From an uncultured Bacteroidota bacterium (GTDB lineage Bacteria; Bacteroidota; Bacteroidia; Chitinophagales; Chitinophagaceae), in contig CAIJXT010000025.1 of NCBI GenBank assembly GCA_903824665.1, positions 212,495 through 276,494 on the forward strand: a DNA stretch of 64,000 bases, written 5' to 3'. Each line of letters opens with the position of its first letter. Positions within the stretch are counted from its first letter, which is position 1. Positions 45,208 through 52,982 of the stretch are shown piece after piece. The notes under the pieces were generated by a model, which had not been told where the DNA came from, searched no databases, and saw only the letters and a list, made by a program, of their open reading frames with translations. A program made the translations under genes and the position numbers.

Positions 45208-46338
45208 ATGGACCAACTTACTGTAAGTCAGAAAATGAAGCAGGCAAAAGACTTCCTGCCGATCAATGGTACCGACTATGTCGAATTCTACGTAGGTAAC
45301 GCCAAGCAGGCAGCACACTACTACAAAACGGCTTTCGGATTTCAGTCGCTGGCATATGCCGGCCCCGAAACCGGTGTACGCGACAGAGCATCTTATGTAC
45401 TCAAGCAGGGCAAAATACGTCTGGTGCTTACAACAGCACTCAATTCAGACCACCCTATATCTGAGCATGTCAAAAAACATGGCGACGGTGTAAAAGTGCT
45501 CGCCCTCTGGGTGGAAGACGCCTACCAGGCTTATGAAGAAACCGTAAGCCGCGGCGGAAAATCTTTCCTCGAACCAGTTACCACAACCGACGAATTCGGC
45601 GAAGTGCGCATGAGTGGAATCTACACCTATGGCGAAACCGTCCACATGTTTGTGGAGCGCAAAAACTACAAGGGTGTTTTTCTGCCCGGTTACAAAGAGC
45701 TGAAAAGCAACTACAACCCTACCGAAACCGGACTACTCTATGTAGACCATTGCGTAGGCAATGTGGGCTGGAACCGCATGAACCCAACCATAAAATGGTA
45801 TGAAGATGTAATGGGTTTCGTAAATATCCTGTCTTTCGACGACAAACAGATCAATACGGAGTACTCCGCTTTGATGAGCAAAGTAATGAGCAATGGCAAC
45901 GGATATGTAAAATTCCCAATCAACGAACCCGCCGAAGGCAAGAAAAAATCACAGATCGAAGAATATCTCGACTTCTATGAGGGTGAGGGTGTGCAGCACG
46001 TTGCAATCGCTACAAATGATATCGTAGCTACGGTTAAAGCGCTCAAGGCACGCGGTGTCGAGTTCCTCGATGCACCACCAAACGCCTATTACGAAGACCT
46101 TCCAAACCGTGTCGGCAAGATCGACGAAGACATCGCACCATTGCAGGAACTTGGCATTCTTGTTGATTGTGACGAGGAAGGCTACCTGCTGCAGTTGTTC
46201 ACCAAACCTGTAGAAGACCGGCCAACACTTTTCTTTGAAATCATCCAACGGAAAGGTGCTCAAAGCTTCGGCGCAGGAAATTTCAAAGCATTGTTCGAAT
46301 CTATCGAAAGAGAACAGGCCAAAAGAGGCAATCTCTAA
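45208..46338 (+). CDS. hpd: 4-hydroxyphenylpyruvate dioxygenase
   Basis: 376 residues built of two VOC domains. The iron ligands are His181 (LLYVDHCVGN), His264 (GVQHVAIATNDI) and Glu344 (LFFEIIQRKG), and the C-terminal helix GAGNFKALFESIEREQAKRG that closes the active site is complete. It converts 4-hydroxyphenylpyruvate to homogentisate, the substrate of the upstream hmgA product. The pair forms a short operon ended by a hairpin at 46362. Confidence 0.96.
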   Translation: MDQLTVSQKMKQAKDFLPINGTDYVEFYVGNAKQAAHYYKTAFGFQSLAYAGPETGVRDRASYVLKQGKIRLVLTTALNSDHPISEHVKKHGDGVKVLALWVEDAYQAYEETVSRGGKSFLEPVTTTDEFGEVRMSGIYTYGETVHMFVERKNYKGVFLPGYKELKSNYNPTETGLLYVDHCVGNVGWNRMNPTIKWYEDVMGFVNILSFDDKQINTEYSALMSKVMSNGNGYVKFPINEPAEGKKKSQIEEYLDFYEGEGVQHVAIATNDIVATVKALKARGVEFLDAPPNAYYEDLPNRVGKIDEDIAPLQELGILVDCDEEGYLLQLFTKPVEDRPTLFFEIIQRKGAQSFGAGNFKALFESIEREQAKRGNL

Positions 46339-46361
46339 ACTTTACACATAAAATTGAATTC

Positions 46362-46391
46362 AAAGGGGTACCGTTTCCGGTACTCCTTTTT
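46362..46391 (+). terminator. rho-independent terminator of hmgA-hpd
   Basis: AAAGGGGTACCG (46362-46373) pairs with CGGTACTCCTTT (46378-46389) with one G-U pair, followed by TT and a T-rich stretch. Confidence 0.75.
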
Positions 46392-46429
46392 CATTTTTGT
46401 CCACATCCTTTACTATTCATTTTTGCTGC

Positions 46430-46437
46430 TATATTTG
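46430..46437 (+). promoter_or_regulatory. candidate -7 element of PagL-like paralogue 2
   Basis: TATATTTG is a perfect match, 13 nt before the ATG. TTTA at 46409-46412 (17 nt away) is a weak -33 candidate. Confidence 0.3.
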
Positions 46438-46450
46438 TCGGGTATTTTCT

Positions 46451-47575
46451 ATGTTCCAAAGACTGCTGCTTATAACCTTATTGTTTGCAGGGCTTCTCTG
46501 CCGCGCACAACCCAATGACCCGCTCGCGGGTTTTTGTATCGATGCCAATGTGTTTGCCGGCAAAGTCATAAAGCATACCGAAAAATTCCACCTACCGGTG
46601 CCCGACCTATCCTCTGGTCTCGATATCAACCTGCAATGGAAAACATATGGTAAAAAAGAATGGGAGCAGCGCAGGCGATACCCCACCATCGGTATCGGAT
46701 TTACCTACACCAACTATGGCATAGATTCTGTGTATGGCAGGTGCTTCAGCATCTACCCCAACATCGAGATACCCATCATTTCCGGGAATCGTTTACAGTG
46801 GACAGTGCGTATCGGCGACGGCGCAGGCTTTGTAACCCGTAAATTCTCGCGCCAACCCGATTTTGACACTTTAAACAATGCTATTGGCAGCAACCTTAAC
46901 GACTATGCGTCGTTTATGACCGATGTCCGCTTCCACATCAACCACCATTGGTACGTCCAGGCCGGATTCAATTTTTCCCACATTTCCAATGCATCCTATC
47001 ACCAGCCCAACCTCGGGATCAATATGGTTGGCGGGCATGTGGGCATCAAGTATTTCCCTGTCACTTCTCGTCCCAAAAGAATTACCCACGAACTAAAACC
47101 ACTTAAAAATCGCTGGCTGGGCCAATTCAGAGCCACCATCGCCTTCAACCAGTCCAATGCGCCGTTAGGCCCCACCTACCCTATTTACCTGGCCACTGCC
47201 CTTGCCAGCAAACGCTGGATCAGCAAAAACAAGGCATTTCTTGGTTTCGACTACTCCTACCATGAACAGATAAACGCATTTATGCGCAACAATGGTGCCG
47301 TACCGGCCGGCACTGAGAAAGACCGTTCCTACAAGGTTGCCTTTCTGGTGGGCAATGAGTTTTTGTTGGGCAGAGTGGGTGTAGTGCTGCAAACCGGTGT
47401 CTATCTCAAACAGGCATTCCAGACGCAGGGCAAACTCTATCAGAAATTGGGAGGCAACCTTTACCTGCTACAACGCGAAAAAGGACCTATTAAAGAACTG
47501 TACATTTGCGCCTTTCTTAAAACACACCTGTCAGTTGCCGAGTTGGCAGAGGTAGGTTTCGGCATGAGCTTCTAA
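46451..47575 (+). CDS. acyloxyacyl hydrolase / PagL-like lipid A deacylase, paralogue 2
   Basis: 374 residues from the ATG that begins the signal peptide MFQRLLLITLLFAGLLCRAQ. It is colinear with the protein at 40143-41312 (shared GRxIKHxxKFxxPVP-type start, YPNxxxP, GAGxVTRK, the SHISNASYHQPNLGIN motif, KYFPxTSRPK and the xLxREKGxxKExYxxAFLxTH ending). His177 and Ser179 are kept; the PagL Glu position is Asn191, as in paralogue 1. It is followed after 23 nt by a GT-C gene, so the two may be co-transcribed. Confidence 0.75.
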   Translation: MFQRLLLITLLFAGLLCRAQPNDPLAGFCIDANVFAGKVIKHTEKFHLPVPDLSSGLDINLQWKTYGKKEWEQRRRYPTIGIGFTYTNYGIDSVYGRCFSIYPNIEIPIISGNRLQWTVRIGDGAGFVTRKFSRQPDFDTLNNAIGSNLNDYASFMTDVRFHINHHWYVQAGFNFSHISNASYHQPNLGINMVGGHVGIKYFPVTSRPKRITHELKPLKNRWLGQFRATIAFNQSNAPLGPTYPIYLATALASKRWISKNKAFLGFDYSYHEQINAFMRNNGAVPAGTEKDRSYKVAFLVGNEFLLGRVGVVLQTGVYLKQAFQTQGKLYQKLGGNLYLLQREKGPIKELYICAFLKTHLSVAELAEVGFGMSF

Positions 47576-47598
47576 CCTCCATTTCATCAATACGTTCT

Positions 47599-49023
47599 AT
47601 GGCTGCAGGCTTCCTAAAAAAACACATGTACCTGCTGGGGCTCATTTTCATGATCCTGTTACTCATAATATACAAAGTTCCTTTTCTATCGCTGCCCTAT
47701 TACTGGGATGAAGCCTCACCATACGCCGTTGCCATTCACACAATGTTCAAAAATGGTATCAGCTTACTGCCATCTGCCCTCCCCCCCGATCTTTCCCGCG
47801 GTCATCCATTAGTTTTTCATTCACTCACCGCATTATGGATGCATGCTTTTGGCACCTCACTATTTGCATCACACAGCTTTGCACTATTGGTTACTGTCCT
47901 CACAGTCATTACCGTCTGGTATTTCTGCGACACCTTTTTCTCCCGGCGCGTCGCCTTTATAGCTGCACTGTTGCTGTGTTCCCAGGCTATTCTCATCAGC
48001 CAGGCCTGTTTTCTGTTGCCCGAATCAATTATGGCGCTGTGGACCATGCTCTGTTTTACTACATGGATGAAAGGCAGAAAGCTACTTTTTGTGTTGGTGG
48101 CTACAGCAATGCTGCTCACAAAAGAATCTGGTCTGGTACTACTATTTGCTCTTGGATTGACCGAGCTACTGACTTTCCGCAAAAGCAACGGCAATGCAAT
48201 TAAAGAACTGACCAGTAGCCTTGCTGCTCTTGCCGTTCCGGTTGTTATCGCATTCTTGTTCTTCGTAGCGCAAAAAATCACGTACGGTTGGTTTCTTTTC
48301 CCGCTGCATACTGGCTATATCAGTTCCAACTGGACTTCATTTACGAGTAACCTACCAAGTGCAGCAGCATATTTGGTTATCTATTACGGCCGCAACGGCT
48401 TTACTTTCTTTGTGCTGCTGTCGCTCATATTCATAACCGTAAAGCGGCAAATCCGTTTGACCGAAAACGAAAAAAGGGCGTTGTATGCGATTACATCATT
48501 TATCGTTTGCTACCTGCTGTTCAGTTCTGTCAACTTCTATATACCTCGTTACCTGCTTTGTGTTTTTCCACCATTTGTCATCGCAGGTTCTGTGGTAATA
48601 AACAAAGCGCTGCATCAGTTCCGGGCCATTTTCCCGCTGATCATCATTGGCATATCATCTACCTGTCTGTATTTCTATATCCATCAGCGTGCAGGTGGCG
48701 ATAACGATTATCGGCCCTCCATCAAAGTCGCGTTGGAAATGGTCCGTTGTTGCGAACAGAAACAATTGCAAAATCAGAAGATACTCGCCCCCTGTGTCGT
48801 ACGGATCAATCTTTCCCAGCCCTTTGCAGGCTACCTATCAGGCAGTGCATTCACTGGTCTGCAGGCAGAGGTAACACCAGAAACAGCATACTACATTACC
48901 TCAAGCGACGAATTTGACAAGGCAGAATTCGATCGAATAAGCAGCGGATACAACCTGACCCTCCTCCGGAAATTCGAATATGACTACGCCTGGGTCTCTT
49001 TATACCAGCTCGTCAGGAAGTGA
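47599..49023 (+). CDS. GT-C/GT39-like membrane glycosyltransferase, putative
   Basis: 474 residues with about ten to eleven helices. After the first helix the loop LPYYWDEASPYAVAIHTMFKNG contains the D-E pair typical of the ArnT/PMT catalytic loop, followed by PPDLSRGHPLVFHSLTALWMHAFG, the classic GT39 'hP...h' arrangement. It probably transfers a sugar from a polyprenyl-phosphate donor in the periplasm. It follows the second PagL-like gene closely, hinting at lipid A or LPS modification. Its 3' end overlaps the converging PAP2 gene by 11 nt. Confidence 0.78.
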   Translation: MAAGFLKKHMYLLGLIFMILLLIIYKVPFLSLPYYWDEASPYAVAIHTMFKNGISLLPSALPPDLSRGHPLVFHSLTALWMHAFGTSLFASHSFALLVTVLTVITVWYFCDTFFSRRVAFIAALLLCSQAILISQACFLLPESIMALWTMLCFTTWMKGRKLLFVLVATAMLLTKESGLVLLFALGLTELLTFRKSNGNAIKELTSSLAALAVPVVIAFLFFVAQKITYGWFLFPLHTGYISSNWTSFTSNLPSAAAYLVIYYGRNGFTFFVLLSLIFITVKRQIRLTENEKRALYAITSFIVCYLLFSSVNFYIPRYLLCVFPPFVIAGSVVINKALHQFRAIFPLIIIGISSTCLYFYIHQRAGGDNDYRPSIKVALEMVRCCEQKQLQNQKILAPCVVRINLSQPFAGYLSGSAFTGLQAEVTPETAYYITSSDEFDKAEFDRISSGYNLTLLRKFEYDYAWVSLYQLVRK

Positions 49024-49657
49024 TTGGAAAATAACGTCTTACATACTTACTCATCAGCACAAATACAATAGGCGTGCCCAATGCACCTATTATGCTGCCT
49101 GCATACACATCTGCTACGAAGTGTGCCGCCAGATAAACCCTGGAGTAGCCCACCAGCAAGGCAAGTAAAAACAATACTGCTCCAACCATGCGGTATCGCT
49201 GTGGGAGTAAAATAGACAAAAAGCAGAAAAAACTAAATGCCCCCTGAGTATGACCCGAAGGAAAGCTTCGCTCAAACACACGATCCCAGTTCTCAAGAAT
49301 ATGTAACCATGTGGTATGCTCAAAGTAATGCATTGGCCTGGGCTTGTCAAATATTGATTTCAATGACTGCTGCAGCAACATCGGGATCACATTACTTGCC
49401 GTTGCCAGCGTAAAATACCACCAGTTCCGGTATTTTTTCAGCAGCATCAACCCCGCCAAAACAGGTATGATTACCTCTGCCTGTCCCATCTTTGTTGCGT
49501 GGAACATCAATTCATTCAGAAAAGGAGAATAATGCCCGTTAATGGTGCGAAACAATGCAAACTGATCAAAAGAAATTAGGAGTACCGCGCCGGCTAACAA
49601 CCACAGCACAAATGGCACAAAAAAGTATAGATTATATGGTCGCAGATTGTTTTCCAA
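49013..49657 (-). CDS. PAP2 family membrane phosphatase
   Basis: 214 residues from a TTG start, with five to six helices. The three phosphatase motifs are intact: KSIFDKPRP (100-108), FPSGH (132-136) and SRVYLAAHFVAD (His179 and Asp183). Enzymes of this type dephosphorylate undecaprenyl pyrophosphate, phosphatidic acid or lipid A. It lies 7 nt downstream of the LptF/G gene, so it is co-transcribed with an LPS exporter subunit, which favours an envelope lipid substrate. Confidence 0.88.
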   Translation of the reverse strand: MENNLRPYNLYFFVPFVLWLLAGAVLLISFDQFALFRTINGHYSPFLNELMFHATKMGQAEVIIPVLAGLMLLKKYRNWWYFTLATASNVIPMLLQQSLKSIFDKPRPMHYFEHTTWLHILENWDRVFERSFPSGHTQGAFSFFCFLSILLPQRYRMVGAVLFLLALLVGYSRVYLAAHFVADVYAGSIIGALGTPIVFVLMSKYVRRYFPITS

Positions 49658-49664
49658 AAAGAGG

Positions 49665-51116
49665 TTATTTACTTACCGCAGACATTACCCTTGCTAATAT
49701 TCGGAAAAAACGAAGATAAGCCTCGGCCCTGAATATACTGGAATCATTTCGTGCCGCTCTGATCAGCCATATCGCCAGCGGCAACAGCATAAAAGTCGAC
49801 ATCCACATACCCATCCAGGGAGCCACAGACGCCGCTTTAGCCAGCTTTTCGCCGGATATATTGAGAATGTGAAACGTAACGAAAAAACTGACAGCTATTA
49901 CCAGTGGCATACCCAGCCCACCCTTCCTGATGATCGCCCCCAGTGGCGCACCTATCAGAAACAACAGGATACAGGCAAATGACAGTGTGAACTTCTTATG
50001 CAGCTCAATCTCATACTTCAGGTAATTCTCAATCTGCAGGCGATTGTCAAGTGCCGTCACATCCATCAGTGATTTCAGGTTACGCACATTATTCACCAGC
50101 GCCTGTGTCAGCGCCTTCTTCGACGAGTCTGCAACCAGTTCCATGAGCGAAGAATCATACTTGCGTGGCTGATATGCCTTATTATTCATCGCTGCCATGA
50201 TCTTGTCTTTTTCCAGACCACGTGTTTCCAACGTCATATGCGGCACCAGCAGCGACTGCATATTCAGTGAGCTGCGGTTTTTTTGCTTTTTGAGGCTGTC
50301 AATACTCTCACTCAGTTGCGCCACATTCATCATTTGTGTCGCATTCTTAAACATATCCTCATTGGTTCTCGTAAACTTAAAGCCCGAAAGGTCAAAAACC
50401 TTGTCCCATTCGTCAAAATGCATGCGCACCTGCGTATAATTATGTACGCCATTTTCGTACCCCTCATGGTATTGCCATCCGTCTTTCAGCCTGAAGATCA
50501 TCGACTGCTTGTCCGCTGTGGCAATGATTTGCCCTTCACGTGCCAGCACCACCTTGGTGTTGCCCATCATATCAGTATGGTCATAGATCACCACATCCCT
50601 GATGATCTTTCCATCTTTGTCCTTGCTGCCTACCCTTATCGAATAACCCTGAATATCATTTATAAACTGATCAGGACGAATATTGAGTGTCGGCTTCGAA
50701 TTCCGGACATCATACAGCAAGGAAAGCGCTTTCAGATTAGCAACGGGTATCACATTGTTTGCAAAAAAGAATGCAAAACCGGACAATCCAAGTACAAACA
50801 GGAATAATGGCTGCATAAAACGCAGCAGCGATATGCCTGATGACTTGATGGCTACCAATTCAAAATTCTCACCCATATTACCAAACGTCATAATAGACGA
50901 TAGCAGAATTGCCAGAGGCAGAGCAAGAGGAACAAGTGTAGTAGAAATATAAACCAGAAGCTGCAACAACATCATCACCCCCACACCCTTTCCCAGCATT
51001 TCATCCATATACAGCCAGAAAAACTGCATCATCAGCACAAAAAGCGATACAAAAAATGTAACGACAAACGGCCCGATAAAACTACGGATCAGTAATATGT
51101 CTAGCTTTTTAATCAA
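49665..51116 (-). CDS. LptF/LptG family permease (YjgP/YjgQ)
   Basis: 483 residues from a TTG start (no ATG near). Three helices lie at the N-terminus (about 15-40, 50-80, 100-120), a large periplasmic beta-jellyroll from about 130 to 370 and three helices at the C-terminus. The family start LDILLIRSFIGPFVVTFFVSLFVLMMQFFW is typical. It forms the membrane part of the LptB2FG LPS extractor. The second partner is not in the window. A perfect -7 element lies at 51143-51136. Confidence 0.9.
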   Translation of the reverse strand: MIKKLDILLIRSFIGPFVVTFFVSLFVLMMQFFWLYMDEMLGKGVGVMMLLQLLVYISTTLVPLALPLAILLSSIMTFGNMGENFELVAIKSSGISLLRFMQPLFLFVLGLSGFAFFFANNVIPVANLKALSLLYDVRNSKPTLNIRPDQFINDIQGYSIRVGSKDKDGKIIRDVVIYDHTDMMGNTKVVLAREGQIIATADKQSMIFRLKDGWQYHEGYENGVHNYTQVRMHFDEWDKVFDLSGFKFTRTNEDMFKNATQMMNVAQLSESIDSLKKQKNRSSLNMQSLLVPHMTLETRGLEKDKIMAAMNNKAYQPRKYDSSLMELVADSSKKALTQALVNNVRNLKSLMDVTALDNRLQIENYLKYEIELHKKFTLSFACILLFLIGAPLGAIIRKGGLGMPLVIAVSFFVTFHILNISGEKLAKAASVAPWMGMWMSTFMLLPLAIWLIRAARNDSSIFRAEAYLRFFRILARVMSAVSK

Positions 51117-51135
51117 TAATAATTTGTTGAAGGTG

Positions 51136-51143
51136 CAAACCTA
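51136..51143 (-). promoter_or_regulatory. candidate -7 element of the lptF/G-PAP2 operon
   Basis: TAGGTTTG on the minus strand followed by CACC, the same block as in the leucine dehydrogenase promoter. The leader is about 13 nt. The -33 partner is unclear. Confidence 0.35.
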
Positions 51144-51304
51144 CACAAAACAATACCTACGGTGGTAATGCCTTGCAATCATTAACCTTTTGTTGCAAAA
51201 ATAAAGCCTGCGGCAAAATGTAGCGCAGGCTAAAAAAACAAAGATAAAAACTCCCGGTCACCGGAAATATTTTCGGTAACTGATTCAAAAAACGCCACAC
51301 ACAC

Positions 51305-51691
51305 CTACGATGCCCCTATGCGGTGCTTCAGATCATGTACCTGAGAGTTCCACAGGCGTTCCTGATCTTTTATGTCCGACTTGTCGGCAAAATCTGTAAT
51401 TCGCAAAATTGTTTCATTCGTTACCGGACTCTGTTCAATGCTAAATTCGAAGAACTCGTCCTTACCATAATGATCCCAACGATACCTGATAAATTCATTG
51501 TCTACATGCTCCAGAATCTGTGCACTGTCTGTGCTGCCATTCCAGGTAAAAAAATAGGTAGTGTCACGTTGATCAACTTTATCTGCAAACCACTCCTGTA
51601 GTCCTACCGGAGTAGATAAAAATTCGTACAAAATAGCGGGTGAGCATCTGATCGGGAACTCCACGGAATACATTATTTTCTTTTTCGTCAT
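51305..51691 (-). CDS. START-like domain protein (AHSA1/SRPBCC type)
   Basis: About 128 residues from the ATG at 51691; a GTG at 51706 is possible. The helix-grip start YSVEFPIRCSPAILYEFLSTPVGLQEWFADKV and the strand pattern ending LRITDFADK plus a C-terminal helix (QERLWNSQVHDLKHRIG) match the small START-like proteins found across Bacteroidota. A ligand is not known. It is transcribed divergently from rpoD. Confidence 0.85.
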   Translation of the reverse strand: MTKKKIMYSVEFPIRCSPAILYEFLSTPVGLQEWFADKVDQRDTTYFFTWNGSTDSAQILEHVDNEFIRYRWDHYGKDEFFEFSIEQSPVTNETILRITDFADKSDIKDQERLWNSQVHDLKHRIGAS

Positions 51692-51726
51692 CGTTGTACT
51701 GTTCACTTTATTAATCGGTTCGGGTG

Positions 51727-51756
51727 CAATAATAAAAAAATGCTGCTACAATCAAA
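51727..51756 (-). promoter_or_regulatory. candidate promoter of the START-like gene
   Basis: On the minus strand TTTG (51756-51753), 18 nt, TATTATTG (51734-51727), 7 of 8 at the -7. Moderate match only. Confidence 0.35.
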
Positions 51757-51947
51757 ATTATATTCTCAATTCCTTCGAATATTTTATTAAAGCATTTGGC
51801 TCATATTACGATTACCTGTTAACGATTTCATAATTTTTTTTGGGTTGGATTGCTAAGACCCTTAGTTTTGTGTTAACAATGTCAACTTTCATTGGTACTA
51901 TTAGTTGTGAGTTAATTTTTTAACCCCTTAATTCGTTGCCTATGTCT

Positions 51948-52817
51948 ATGCGTCAGCTAAAGATCACGAAATCAATAACAAATCGTGAAAGCCAGTCTCT
52001 CGAAAAATACCTCCAGGAAATCGGCAAAGTTGATTTGATCACACCTGAAGAAGAAGTTCAGCTCGCCATCCGTATCAAGCAGGGCGATCAGTTTGCTCTT
52101 GAAAAACTCACCAAGGCAAACCTCCGCTTTGTGGTTTCCGTAGCTAAGCAGTATCAGAATCAGGGGCTCTCTTTGAGCGATCTGATCAACGAAGGTAATC
52201 TTGGCCTTATTAAAGCTGCTCAGCGGTTCGATGAAACACGTGGTTTCAAATTCATATCCTATGCAGTATGGTGGATTCGTCAGTCCATTCTGCAGGCGCT
52301 GGCAGAGCAATCCCGTATTGTGCGGTTGCCACTCAACAAAGTAGGACTCTCCAACAAGATCAGTAAAGCATACTCCCAACTAGAACAGGAGTACGAACGC
52401 GAACCTTCAACCGAAGAACTCGCAGAACTGCTCGAGATTGGAACCGAAGAGGTAGAAACAACGCTCGGCGTTGCAGCCCGGCACGTCTCTGTCGATGCAC
52501 CCTTCGTTGATAGCGAAGACAATACACTCCTCGACATTCTGGAAAACCCCAATTCAGATTCCGCCGATGCAGAATTGTACCACGGCGAATCGCTACGTTG
52601 TGAAATAGAACGCTCCCTGAGCACATTAACCGACCGCCAGCGCGACGTGATCAAGCTCTACTTTGGCATCGGCGTTGCTAACCCAATGAGCCTCGAAGAT
52701 ATTGGAGAAAAATTCTCCCTCACCCGCGAACGTGTTCGCCAGATCAAGGATAAAGCCATCACCAAGCTGCGCACTGCCAGCAGGTGCCAATTGCTCAAAA
52801 CCTACCTTGGGAACTAG
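51948..52817 (+). CDS. rpoD: RNA polymerase primary sigma factor RpoD (Bacteroidota type)
   Basis: 289 residues from [15 protein letters not shown], the conserved Bacteroidota start; the ATG at 51942 is an alternative. Region 1.2 ([20 protein letters not shown]), region 2 ([44 protein letters not shown]), region 3 and region 4 with the -33-binding helix-turn-helix ([28 protein letters not shown]) are complete. As usual for this phylum it lacks the long region 1.1, and it reads the TTTG/TAnnTTTG promoters seen in this window. A strong terminator follows. Confidence 0.96.
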   Translation: MRQLKITKSITNRESQSLEKYLQEIGKVDLITPEEEVQLAIRIKQGDQFALEKLTKANLRFVVSVAKQYQNQGLSLSDLINEGNLGLIKAAQRFDETRGFKFISYAVWWIRQSILQALAEQSRIVRLPLNKVGLSNKISKAYSQLEQEYEREPSTEELAELLEIGTEEVETTLGVAARHVSVDAPFVDSEDNTLLDILENPNSDSADAELYHGESLRCEIERSLSTLTDRQRDVIKLYFGIGVANPMSLEDIGEKFSLTRERVRQIKDKAITKLRTASRCQLLKTYLGN

Positions 52818-52842
52818 ACGGAAAAATAGAGTCATTTTAGTC

Positions 52843-52878
52843 AAAAAAAGACCCGCAACAATCGTTGCGGGTCTTTTT
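52843..52878. terminator. rho-independent terminator after rpoD
   Basis: GACCCGCAAC (52850-52859), loop AATC, GTTGCGGGTC (52864-52873), with seven A before and TTTTT after, so it can act on both strands. Confidence 0.85.
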
Positions 52879-52982
52879 CCTTTTCCATAGCATGCCGCCG
52901 ACCTTGTGATTTGTTTGAAATAGCTTGCCAATTCAATTTAGGGGATCGCATCAGTCCGTTGTTTACCTTCATTCTGGTCGTG

